DNA from: Chitinophaga agrisoli
GTDB taxonomy: Bacteria > Bacteroidota > Bacteroidia > Chitinophagales > Chitinophagaceae
NCBI RefSeq assembly: GCF_008386695.1
Contig: NZ_VUOC01000004.1
Coordinates: 372,001-436,000 of the forward strand
Length of the DNA: 64,000 nucleotides
Reading direction: 5' to 3'
The notes beneath the pieces are model-generated. The model worked only from the letters and a program-made list of their open reading frames with translations, was not told the DNA's origin and ran no database searches. A program made the translations under genes and the position numbers. Positions 42,975-51,775 of this stretch are shown here, piece by piece (position 1 is the first letter of the stretch; every line of letters begins with the position of its first letter).

Positions 42975-45011
42975 TTAGCGGTATGGCACGGTTACTACAT
43001 TCAGGGAAGCCGGCGCCGCCGTAAAGGCCAGTTTATTGCCCGTGGCTGTTAACGGCTGTGTTGTGGGTTTTACCTGCTGCGGCGCATCCAGTGTATTGAA
43101 ATCAGCCGTAGCAGCCGTTAGCAGCTGGTTTACCGGCGCTTCCCCTGTTGCGGCGCCACCTTGCAGCGTAATAGCCAGCTGTACCGGCCGGCCGGAGGCA
43201 TTTACGATCTTCAGCAACAGCTTTTTAGCCGGGCCGTCTATGGTAGCACTGGCGTAGAGGCTGTCTGTACCAGCCAGGGCCGCGCCGTTATGTAATACCG
43301 GCACTACCTGTGTGCCCTTGTTTACCGAGAACAATTGCTGTACATAATAGTTGGGCGTGCCGGCGCTCCGCAGGTTATCAAACCAGATCAGGTCCGGGCG
43401 CCATTGCCAGGCTTCCACATGGGCCAGCAGCGGCGCGTAGGACGCCATCTGCACCACATCCGCATTGCGCTCCAGGCCGGTCATAAAAGCGGCTTCTGCC
43501 AGGGCGCTGCCCCAGGTATTGCGGCTTTCTGCCTCCTTCCCTTCTTTGGTATGCGCGGCATATTCGCCCGCAAAGATCTTAGGCCCCTGTGTACGGTCAT
43601 AATGGTCATACCGGCCGGCATTGGCCAGGAACCATTCCGGCGGCATATAATAATGCTCGTCTATAAAACCGGCCTGGCTGGTCTTCAGCTCCTTCCACAG
43701 GTAATCGAACATCGGGCCTTTGGAAAAAGGCCCTGCACTGGATACCAGCTTTATGTCCGGGTACTTTGCATGAATCGCTTGTTCAAATACTTTGTAGCGT
43801 TGTATGTATTGTTCGTCCCACTGCTCGTTGCCCACACCCATCATGCTGAGATGGAAAGGAGCCGGATGGCCCATGGCCGCGCGCAGGCCGCCCCATTTCG
43901 TATTTACGCTGCCGTTAGCAAACTCTATCAGGTCCAGCGCATCCTGTACATAAGGGTCCAGCTCATTCATGGCGGCCACTTCGCTGCTGTTGAACTGGCA
44001 GGCCATGCCGCAGTTGAGGATGGGCAGCGGGGCGGCGCCCATATCTTCCGCCAGCTGAAAATATTCGAAAAAGCCCAGGCCAAAGCTCTGGAAATAATCC
44101 GGCGCGGCGCGGTGCGCAAACTCTGTATTCCAGCGGTTAATGATAAGGGTACGGTCTTCCGGTTTACCTACCGTGCGCTTCCACTGGTAGCGGCTGGCCA
44201 GCTCGCGGCCTTCCACGATACAGCCTCCCGGAAAACGGATAAAACCTGGCTTAAGGTCTGCCAGCTTTTGCGCCAGGTCAGCACGCAGGCCACCGGGGCG
44301 GTCTTTCCAGGTATGCGCCGGGAACAGCGAGATCATGTCAAGGTCTATCTCTCCCTTACCGGTAAAGAGCAGCTGCAGCCGGCCTTTAACGGCGGTATCT
44401 GCCGCGGTAAATGATACATTGTACTGTTGCCAGCCATTATTACTGAATTGATCCAGGGCCGCCTCCCCTATCTGCTTTCCACTATTATTCAACAACACTA
44501 CTTTGGCTTTAAGATTGGCCGCATCACGGCCATTAGCCCATATAGAAAAATTGTATTGTTCGCCTTTATGTATGCCCATACCGCGGAAACCTTCGTTGGA
44601 TAAACCGTAGGCTCCCTGTGCCGCGTTTACGCTTAGCTGCGCATAACGGGGGTTAGCGCTGTTTTCCGTGGCACGGTTCACGATCAGGATATGCCCGGTG
44701 GCGCTGTCCTGTTTCACTTCTTTCCAGCCCATCATAGGGGCATTGAATTCAAAGGAGCGGTTTTTTACCAGTTCTGCGTATAAACCACCATCTGCCGCAA
44801 AGTTGATGTCTTCAAAGAAGATGCCCCACATGGCAGGTGGTACCGCGGTAATGGGTTTGTTGATCTGAACGGTGATGTTGACCGGCGCTGCTTCTTTAGC
44901 AGTCTTTGCTGACATAGCAGTGATGGCTTGTGCGGTAGCGATGGTCTGTTCGTTGGCGGAACATGCGAGCACAATGCCGGCGGCTGACAGTAACAGTTTT
45001 TGGGCGTACAT
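42975..45011 (-). CDS. GH51 alpha-L-arabinofuranosidase lipoprotein with CBM4/9-like insert
   Basis: A 678-residue protein. The ATG at 45011 gives a lipoprotein signal with lipobox LACS; the longer frame from 45068 would hide it. After a spacer, MWGIFFEDINFAADGGLYAE and LVKNRSFEFN are the GH51 N-terminal signature. A carbohydrate-binding-like beta domain (about 100-240) is inserted. The catalytic barrel follows with the acid/base Glu in GVGNEQWDE (E396) and the nucleophile in KIFAGEYAAH (E483). GH51 enzymes release terminal arabinofuranose from arabinan and arabinoxylan. The enzyme is probably attached to the outer or periplasmic membrane face. No SusCD pair is nearby. Confidence 0.9.
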   Translation of the reverse strand: MYAQKLLLSAAGIVLACSANEQTIATAQAITAMSAKTAKEAAPVNITVQINKPITAVPPAMWGIFFEDINFAADGGLYAELVKNRSFEFNAPMMGWKEVKQDSATGHILIVNRATENSANPRYAQLSVNAAQGAYGLSNEGFRGMGIHKGEQYNFSIWANGRDAANLKAKVVLLNNSGKQIGEAALDQFSNNGWQQYNVSFTAADTAVKGRLQLLFTGKGEIDLDMISLFPAHTWKDRPGGLRADLAQKLADLKPGFIRFPGGCIVEGRELASRYQWKRTVGKPEDRTLIINRWNTEFAHRAAPDYFQSFGLGFFEYFQLAEDMGAAPLPILNCGMACQFNSSEVAAMNELDPYVQDALDLIEFANGSVNTKWGGLRAAMGHPAPFHLSMMGVGNEQWDEQYIQRYKVFEQAIHAKYPDIKLVSSAGPFSKGPMFDYLWKELKTSQAGFIDEHYYMPPEWFLANAGRYDHYDRTQGPKIFAGEYAAHTKEGKEAESRNTWGSALAEAAFMTGLERNADVVQMASYAPLLAHVEAWQWRPDLIWFDNLRSAGTPNYYVQQLFSVNKGTQVVPVLHNGAALAGTDSLYASATIDGPAKKLLLKIVNASGRPVQLAITLQGGAATGEAPVNQLLTAATADFNTLDAPQQVKPTTQPLTATGNKLAFTAAPASLNVVTVPYR

Positions 45012-45090
45012 GGGCGTGGAATTTTTACGGATATCCCAATATACAAATATTTGCTGTATTGTTGACACTTATAAAAGATAGCCGGATCTG

Positions 45091-46044
45091 TTAAAAGATC
45101 AGGAAGCCTACCAGCACAGCTACCCCCAGCTCAGCGACCACCAGGCCTACAACGACAACCGGCGCCCAGGTATCGGCTCTTTTTGCCCGACGGAAAGATT
45201 GCTTCATCTTCTCATGCCCTTGCACGTTTTTTAACCGGGTGATGGCTGCTTTGTTGCTCACCGTACACCAGAACATCGCATCACGGTCCTGCGGTAAGTC
45301 TTCCGCCAGCTGAAGAAAATAGGCTGGTTGCTCTACTGCTATTGCATTGACCGCATCTCTATAATAGCCTTTATCGAAATACCGGGCCTGTAGCTGCGCC
45401 AGGCTGTCCTTTAGGGTGGCATAGTCTATCTGGCGTATGTTTTGTGTGATATAACCTGTTACCCGGTTATATTTCTCCTCTGCCGCCATGGCGGTATCTT
45501 TTATCTCTTTTAGCCGCGCATCCGCCCATGCTTTGAACTGCATCTGATCCATTTCCTTTTCTTCCTTTGAGAAGGCGCGCCAACGATCAAAAGCATAGAC
45601 AAAATCGTAGTAATGCAGTGGATATGCCTTGCGCAGCTCCTGGTGCAGCATACCATATTGATCAAGGAAGTAGGCATTGTTCAGATCATTGTTTGCAAGA
45701 CCAGCATACATGACCGTATCCAGGCGGAGCGCACGGTTGCTGTTCCCGAACGTACTAATAAGGCGCAGGCCATTTTTTTGGCGGATGATCTTTGAGTGCG
45801 GGCCTTCATAAGATCCATCTGCCTGTCTTTTCAGCGTATCTGCATTACGGATGGAGTAACCGCTTCCAATCAGCGGCTCTGAGTGGTATCCCATTGCGTA
45901 GACCACTGCTTCACTCGCGGTCAGGTCTGCATAATAACGACTTATTTTACTGTTGGTCCGGAAGAACTGGTGGGTTGTATCTGTTTGCGCGTGCGCGGCC
46001 AGGCAGGGCAGACATACAAGGGTTATTGATATCAGATATCTCAT
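45091..46044 (-). CDS. Secreted/membrane-anchored hypothetical protein
   Basis: A 317-residue protein starting at the ATG at 46044 (MRYLISITLVCLPCLAAHAQ), a good signal peptide. The alternative long frame from 46185 would read through the operon terminator at 46134-46175 and is rejected. The middle is helical and charged (KEEKEMDQMQFKAWADARLK). The C-terminus has one transmembrane helix (APVVVVGLVVAELGVAVLVG) next to a basic stretch. A 5-bp inverted repeat GACGG/CCGTC sits 23 bp upstream of the ATG beside a CTTTG motif. No family recognised. Function unknown. Confidence 0.62.
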   Translation of the reverse strand: MRYLISITLVCLPCLAAHAQTDTTHQFFRTNSKISRYYADLTASEAVVYAMGYHSEPLIGSGYSIRNADTLKRQADGSYEGPHSKIIRQKNGLRLISTFGNSNRALRLDTVMYAGLANNDLNNAYFLDQYGMLHQELRKAYPLHYYDFVYAFDRWRAFSKEEKEMDQMQFKAWADARLKEIKDTAMAAEEKYNRVTGYITQNIRQIDYATLKDSLAQLQARYFDKGYYRDAVNAIAVEQPAYFLQLAEDLPQDRDAMFWCTVSNKAAITRLKNVQGHEKMKQSFRRAKRADTWAPVVVVGLVVAELGVAVLVGFLIF

Positions 46045-46133
46045 ATAGGTATAGGATGAATTGCAAAGACGGTATTCCGTCCAGCTAAATATAGCATAAA
46101 TATTGAGACGGCCACACCACCCAAAAACGTGCA

Positions 46134-46175
46134 GATAAAACAGCCCTACCCCGGAAAACCGCGGGTAGGGCCATT
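46134..46175 (-). terminator. Terminator closing the 46-64 kb operon
   Basis: On the minus strand a perfect 9-bp stem GCCCTACCC/GGGTAGGGC (46163-46171 with 46143-46151) is followed by TGTTTTAT. It lies 42 bp after the giant SprB-repeat gene and separates the operon from the next gene. Confidence 0.75.
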
Positions 46176-46212
46176 TTATCTGCACAACGATAAGATATTC
46201 AGTTTAGCAGCA

Positions 46213-49200
46213 CTATAATTTTAACACTCTTATAACTTGATATTCTTTCTCTACCTGCAGGGCAATGATATAAATACCTTGTGGCAACTGCGCCGCGTCA
46301 AAAGGTATCTCATAATTATCCGTTCCGCCGGCGGTCTTTACATCCACAATATTCCCTGTGTTAAAGCTGATCAGCTTTAAATTAATATCTGCTGCTTTAG
46401 ACAGGCTGATACGTACTTTAAAAGGACCATCTGTTGGGTTGGGATATGCCATCATCTCCTTCACCAGTTTTTCGCGGTAGCCCAGCAGGCTGTCTGCTAC
46501 AGGGCCCTGATCTGCTGGCAGGATGGTAATGGTTTTGCTGATCATATCTACGCATCCGCCCAGCGTTACCATCATTTGTATGGTATAATCCCCCGGCTGG
46601 TCAAAGATCAGCTGACGGAGGGCGCCTCCGGCAGCGCTGCCCGCATCGCGCGCGCCGGTGGGTAATGTCCAGTCGTGCGTGGAGGGCGTAGGTTTGGATA
46701 CATCCACCAGCACGATGGTGTCACCGGTAAGGCCATAGGACGATAACAGGAAATCTGCGGCAAGTGCTTCGCCGGAGATCTGCACGTTAAACGAGCCCTC
46801 TGCCTTACAGCCATTTTTATTGGTGACGGTTAAGGTGTAGTGCCCCGCCTTATCGAGCAGCACGGTCCTCTCCTGGCTGCTAAAGCCGGCGTCCGATGTC
46901 CAGCTGTAGGTAGCGCCGGCGTTGCCCGCGTCCAGCGGAAGGGTTTGCCCGGTGCAAAGTACGGTATCGGTAAAACCAAGCCCTATCTGTACGGCTTCCG
47001 GTTGTACCAGCACAGCACTTTCTTCCGCCTCACAGCCATGGGCGTCTGTTACGGTCACCGTATACGTGCCGCTTCCCAGGCCGTTAACCGCATTTCCGTT
47101 AAGCGCAGGATCGTTCCAGCTGTAAGCATAAGGCGTAGTACCACCGGTAACGGTGATGGCAACACTGCCATCTGCCTGGTCACTGCAACCTGGCTGGGTT
47201 ACCTGTTTGGTAACCTGCATTTGTGTTGACTGCTGCAGCGTAACAGACTCATGCGCGCCGCATAAATTAGCATCCTGTACAGACAGCAGGTATGTACCCG
47301 CCGTTAAGGAGCCAAAGCTGCCATTATCCTGCGACGGCAAAGTATTCAGGGCATAAGTATAACCTTTGGCGCCGCCGCTGGCAGCCACCTGGATACTGCC
47401 GGTGGCCTTGCCAAAACAGGCGATATCCTTTGCCTCCGTTACTTTTAACTGTAATATTTCCGGTTCGTTGATCGTGTCTTTGACCGTTTGAATACAACCA
47501 TTATTGTCTTTTACCTGGAGCGTGTAAGCGCCTTTTTGCAGTTGCATGAAGGTGGGTGTAGTGCGGTAGCTGACCCTGTCCATTGAATACTGGTAAGGCG
47601 TTACGCCGCCTGCCGCGCTCAGGGTGATCTCTCCATTATCCATACCAGCGCAGGAAATATCCTTGCTGGCTGCCACTGCAGCCGTTAACAGGGGCGGTTG
47701 CTTTACCTCGCCTGGCACGCTGGCCGGGCAACCCTGGGCGTCTTTTACTTTTAAGGTATACTGGCCGGCAGCCAGGTTGATAAAGCTGGGCGTGGTGTTG
47801 AATACCCCGTTATCCAGCGCAAAAGCGTAAGGTGCTGTACCGCCGCCAGCAGATACGGTGAGCGAACCATTTCTGCCATTAAAACAGCTTACAGGGGTAT
47901 TATTGATCAGCTGCAGGGATAATGCCGTTGGTTCCTTTACTTCGCCTGTTACTACCGTCTGACAGGTATAAGGCACATCCCGCACGCGTACCTGGTACAC
48001 GCCCGCGCGGAGGTTCTTAAATTCAGCGGAGGTTTGATAGCTCACCCCATCCAGCGAGTATTCATATTGGTTATTACCGCCGCTTACACTCATTACTTTC
48101 AGGCTGCCGGTATTCTGGCCGTTACAGGCCGCCAGCTGGGTCTGTACGGTGGCATGCAGGCTGGCCGGCCCGGCAGCCGAAATACTGCGGTCAATGGTAC
48201 AGCCATTCGCATCTTTGATATATACCGTATACTCGCCGCCAACCAGGTTATTAAATGTAGGATTAGTATTATAGACTGCGTTATCCAGGCTATAACTATA
48301 GGGCGATGATCCCCCCTGTACATCAATCACCGTAATACTGCCTTTGTCATTGCAAGTGGCAGGAAGCACTGCATCCAGCGACGCGATAAGCGGCGGGTGC
48401 AGCGCTGCCAGCGGCACAGTAAAGCCGCGGGAACACAGGTTATTGTCTTTTACCGTGATGGTATAGTTACCTGCGCGCAGCTGCGTATATATGGGGCTGG
48501 TCTGGAACGGTGCGCCATTCAGGCTATAGGTATAAGGCCCTGTACCGCCGCCGGCTTTGAGCTCCATACTACCGGTAGCTTCGCCCGCACAAAGGATATC
48601 TGTTTTATTGAGCACCTGCAGGGTCAGTGCTGTGGATTCCGTAACATCGTCGGTTATACTGCGCCTGCAGTCATTATCATCTTTTACCACGATGGTATAA
48701 CTACCGGCGGTCAGGTTATTGAAAACCGGCGATGACTGGAAAGCGCCGCCATTGATCGAATAGGTATAAGTACCAGTGCCGCCACCGGCAGACACCGTTA
48801 ATGCGCCGGCATTGCCGCCTGCACAGCCGGCGGGCTTTTTGTCTGTTACCTGTAAGGTAAGCGCGGGCCGCTGGCCTACTATAATGTTATTGCTTTTTAC
48901 ACAGCTATTGGCGTCCTTTATACTTACCAGGCGGGCGCCGGGTGTTATATTTTGCCACACATTGGCCGACTGGAAAGGCGCACCATCTACACTGTAAGTA
49001 TACGGCGGCTTTCCCCCATCGCCGGTAATGGTGATAGTGCCGGTGGGCGTACCTGCGCACAGCGCGTCCGTTGATGTTGCCGTAAAGCTAAGCAGCGGTG
49101 ACTCATCAATGTCCACAGGCACACTGGCGCTACAATTATGGGCGTCTTTTACCGTGGCGGTATAATGACCGGCGTACAGGTTCTCAAATAAAGCCTGGCT

Positions 49201-51765
49201 GCCAAAATTAACGCCGTCCACGGAGTAAGTGAAAGGCGGGGTACCTCCATGCTCCTCTAGCGCCACTTTACCGGTAGCGCCGCCAAAACAGGATACTTTG
49301 GTAATGGTGGCCGTTAGTTCCAGCAACACGGGCTGCCCTACGGGTGCATCTACTGTGGCCGTACAATTATGATCGTCTTTAGCGGTAACAATATAATCAC
49401 CTGCGGGCAGGCCGGTAAAAATACCGGTAGCATTGGGCACAGCAGGCGCTGTGTTAATATAATAACGCACCGTGCCGCTGCCGCCTGCGGCAGATACGGT
49501 AACGCTGCCAGTCGCCTCATTAAAACACTTAGCGTCTGTTAGTGCATCCCTGGAAATCGTAAGCCTGGGAGGTTCTGAGATCCCGATATTTGGCTGTGTA
49601 GCGGGACAGCCCTTACTATCCTTCACATTTACCGTATATACCCCGGCGGCCAGTTTGTCAAATACATTGGCGGGTTGCCAGGCGCCGGTGTTCAATTGAT
49701 ATTGATAAGGCCCAACACCGTTGCCGGCCGTTATGGTGATACTACCGGTAGACTCTCCATTACAGCCCACATTCACCGGTGCAACGCTCAGGGATACCGC
49801 TTGCGCAGGCTGTGCGATATTGAGCTGTGATGTGTAGGCCCGGCAGCTGTTCACATCCTCCACCATCACGGTGTATTGGCCAGCTGGTACATTAAAAACA
49901 GGCTGGGCCTGTAAAGGGCCGTCGTTCAGGCTATACTGCAACGCGCCGGTACCGCCATCAGCCGTAACGGTGATCTGCCCGTTGGACTGTCCGTTACAGG
50001 GCACATCCTGCTGGGCGCTTACGCTTATGCTCAGCACGGGAGGCATGGTAATGGTAAATGGCGCGCTGCCGGTATTACCTTTACTATCTTTTGCCCATAC
50101 GGTATACAAGCCTGCCGCCAGGTCTGAGAAATTGTTCAACGGCAGGAAAGTGATATTATCCGCAGAATAAGTATAAGGCGGTAGGCCCCCGTTAGCCGTT
50201 ACCGTTACCTTTCCATCCGCACGCCCGTTACAGGTAATAGGCGTAGGTGTTGCGCCCACGACCAATGGTACGGGGTCCTTCAGGGAAACCGGTAAGGGCA
50301 CAGCAGTGATACAACTCTGCGCATCACTTACCCATATATTATAATCGCCTTGCGGCAGGCTGCCAAATTCATTACTGCTTTGCCAGTGCTGGTTATCCAG
50401 GCTGTAAGTATAAGGCCCTCCTGCCCCACCGCCAGCTGTAACGGCAATGCTGCCATCTGATAAACCGGGACTGGTAGGATCTGTTTTACCGGATAAGGTC
50501 ACGGTTACCGCTGCCTGCGTGGTTTTGGGTATAGAGGTGCTACAATCTTTAGCATCATGTACCCATAAGGTATACGGCGTGCCCGGCGCCAGGCCGGTGA
50601 ACACATTATCTGCATCCGGGTTGGATACGCCGTCTATGCTGAATGTATAAGGCGTGCTACCGCCGGTGGCGGAAAGCGTGAAGGCCGGCGCGCCGGTGTT
50701 ACAGGAAGCGCTGGCGCTTAATGCCAGCGGTGGCGGTGCGGCGCCAACGGTGGGAACGGTTCCCATATCCTTAACGCAGGTGGTGGAACTGGATGTAAGC
50801 TTAAGCTGGTACGTGCCCGGCGGCAGGGGCATACTATAGCTGCCTGTATTGAAGGCGGGCACTGATGTATATACATCACCGGTATTAACATCCTGGAAAC
50901 GGGCTGTTAACGGAATGCTGCCGTTATAAGATGTACCGTTGGTATATTTGAAATCAGAGAGATCGATCTTGCCGTTCTGGCCTGCGCAGTTGGGCGGTGT
51001 AGCCTGTATAACATTCGGGCCGGGCATGGGCGGGTCAAAATGGATACCACTTACCACAGCGGGGTGCATGATGGTGTTATTGCCATAGTCTACAGTAGCC
51101 CGAAAACTCAATACACCACCGGGATTACTGACGCCGCTATTCACTACGTCCTGGTACGAAAAAAATATGTCTGAAGACAGAAAGAACGTTTCCCGGAAGG
51201 GTATAAAATTAGTGCCATCGCTGGAGATCTCCCATTGAACATGCTCCGGGAACTCATTTACGCTAAGGTCCACATATTCATCCGCACAATAGCTGATCTT
51301 GCCAGCGCCGCTGATCACACATTCATGTTGTATTACCGTAAAGTCCGCGTCGCGGAGGAACGGCTGGCAGTCAGGGATGATGTCTGCATTGAAATTTGTA
51401 TATGTTCCGGAGAACACATTACCAGACTGTGTGTCCGTAGAGATAAACTCAAAAATATTCGGGTTGGTTACCCAAACATTCAGGAAAGGAGGCCGCCAGG
51501 GAAGATATATCCTGTTTTCTATCAGCGCCTCACCCCCGGATAATATGCCAAAGTCAGAGTAGTTAGCGACTACATGGCTCATGCCCGCTTCACGCCGTTC
51601 CCACAAAGTGGTCTTAATGTCAATACCCGGAACATGGCAAAAGCCCCCAGGATCATTTACATCAAAGTTTATCCGATAAGCACATTCATAAAAAGTAGTT
51701 TGTGCGGATACGGCCCATCCGCACAGCAATAACACCAAGAGTAAACCAATACGTTTTGTTGTCAC
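46213..51765 (-). CDS. Giant SprB-repeat protein with T9SS type-A sorting domain
   Basis: A 1850-residue exported protein. A signal peptide (MTTKRIGLLLVLLLCGWAVS) precedes an N-terminal beta domain of about 250 residues. Then come about 16 SprB-like repeats of 75-80 residues, each of the form CxGxxTGSITVxAGGGxxPYTYSLDGxxFQ and xAGxYTVxVKDxxxC. A PKD-like segment follows (LPTGARDAGSAAGG, FDQPGDYTIQMMVTLGGCVD). The C-terminal 75 residues (AYPNPTDGPFKVRISLS, GIYIIAL) are a type-A T9SS sorting domain. The protein should be exported and anchored on the surface as a long adhesive fibre. It is the last gene of a tight operon with Fn3 and toxin genes. Confidence 0.92.
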   Translation of the reverse strand: MTTKRIGLLLVLLLCGWAVSAQTTFYECAYRINFDVNDPGGFCHVPGIDIKTTLWERREAGMSHVVANYSDFGILSGGEALIENRIYLPWRPPFLNVWVTNPNIFEFISTDTQSGNVFSGTYTNFNADIIPDCQPFLRDADFTVIQHECVISGAGKISYCADEYVDLSVNEFPEHVQWEISSDGTNFIPFRETFFLSSDIFFSYQDVVNSGVSNPGGVLSFRATVDYGNNTIMHPAVVSGIHFDPPMPGPNVIQATPPNCAGQNGKIDLSDFKYTNGTSYNGSIPLTARFQDVNTGDVYTSVPAFNTGSYSMPLPPGTYQLKLTSSSTTCVKDMGTVPTVGAAPPPLALSASASCNTGAPAFTLSATGGSTPYTFSIDGVSNPDADNVFTGLAPGTPYTLWVHDAKDCSTSIPKTTQAAVTVTLSGKTDPTSPGLSDGSIAVTAGGGAGGPYTYSLDNQHWQSSNEFGSLPQGDYNIWVSDAQSCITAVPLPVSLKDPVPLVVGATPTPITCNGRADGKVTVTANGGLPPYTYSADNITFLPLNNFSDLAAGLYTVWAKDSKGNTGSAPFTITMPPVLSISVSAQQDVPCNGQSNGQITVTADGGTGALQYSLNDGPLQAQPVFNVPAGQYTVMVEDVNSCRAYTSQLNIAQPAQAVSLSVAPVNVGCNGESTGSITITAGNGVGPYQYQLNTGAWQPANVFDKLAAGVYTVNVKDSKGCPATQPNIGISEPPRLTISRDALTDAKCFNEATGSVTVSAAGGSGTVRYYINTAPAVPNATGIFTGLPAGDYIVTAKDDHNCTATVDAPVGQPVLLELTATITKVSCFGGATGKVALEEHGGTPPFTYSVDGVNFGSQALFENLYAGHYTATVKDAHNCSASVPVDIDESPLLSFTATSTDALCAGTPTGTITITGDGGKPPYTYSVDGAPFQSANVWQNITPGARLVSIKDANSCVKSNNIIVGQRPALTLQVTDKKPAGCAGGNAGALTVSAGGGTGTYTYSINGGAFQSSPVFNNLTAGSYTIVVKDDNDCRRSITDDVTESTALTLQVLNKTDILCAGEATGSMELKAGGGTGPYTYSLNGAPFQTSPIYTQLRAGNYTITVKDNNLCSRGFTVPLAALHPPLIASLDAVLPATCNDKGSITVIDVQGGSSPYSYSLDNAVYNTNPTFNNLVGGEYTVYIKDANGCTIDRSISAAGPASLHATVQTQLAACNGQNTGSLKVMSVSGGNNQYEYSLDGVSYQTSAEFKNLRAGVYQVRVRDVPYTCQTVVTGEVKEPTALSLQLINNTPVSCFNGRNGSLTVSAGGGTAPYAFALDNGVFNTTPSFINLAAGQYTLKVKDAQGCPASVPGEVKQPPLLTAAVAASKDISCAGMDNGEITLSAAGGVTPYQYSMDRVSYRTTPTFMQLQKGAYTLQVKDNNGCIQTVKDTINEPEILQLKVTEAKDIACFGKATGSIQVAASGGAKGYTYALNTLPSQDNGSFGSLTAGTYLLSVQDANLCGAHESVTLQQSTQMQVTKQVTQPGCSDQADGSVAITVTGGTTPYAYSWNDPALNGNAVNGLGSGTYTVTVTDAHGCEAEESAVLVQPEAVQIGLGFTDTVLCTGQTLPLDAGNAGATYSWTSDAGFSSQERTVLLDKAGHYTLTVTNKNGCKAEGSFNVQISGEALAADFLLSSYGLTGDTIVLVDVSKPTPSTHDWTLPTGARDAGSAAGGALRQLIFDQPGDYTIQMMVTLGGCVDMISKTITILPADQGPVADSLLGYREKLVKEMMAYPNPTDGPFKVRISLSKAADINLKLISFNTGNIVDVKTAGGTDNYEIPFDAAQLPQGIYIIALQVEKEYQVIRVLKL

Positions 51766-51775
51766 GGGGTAATTT

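Noticed and set aside
45012-45068. Longer N-terminus for the arabinofuranosidase
   Set aside because: The extra residues would bury the lipoprotein signal and lipobox that begin at the ATG at 45011.
46045-46185. Longer N-terminus for the 317-residue hypothetical protein
   Set aside because: It would translate through the strong terminator hairpin at 46134-46175, and a perfect signal peptide starts at 46044.
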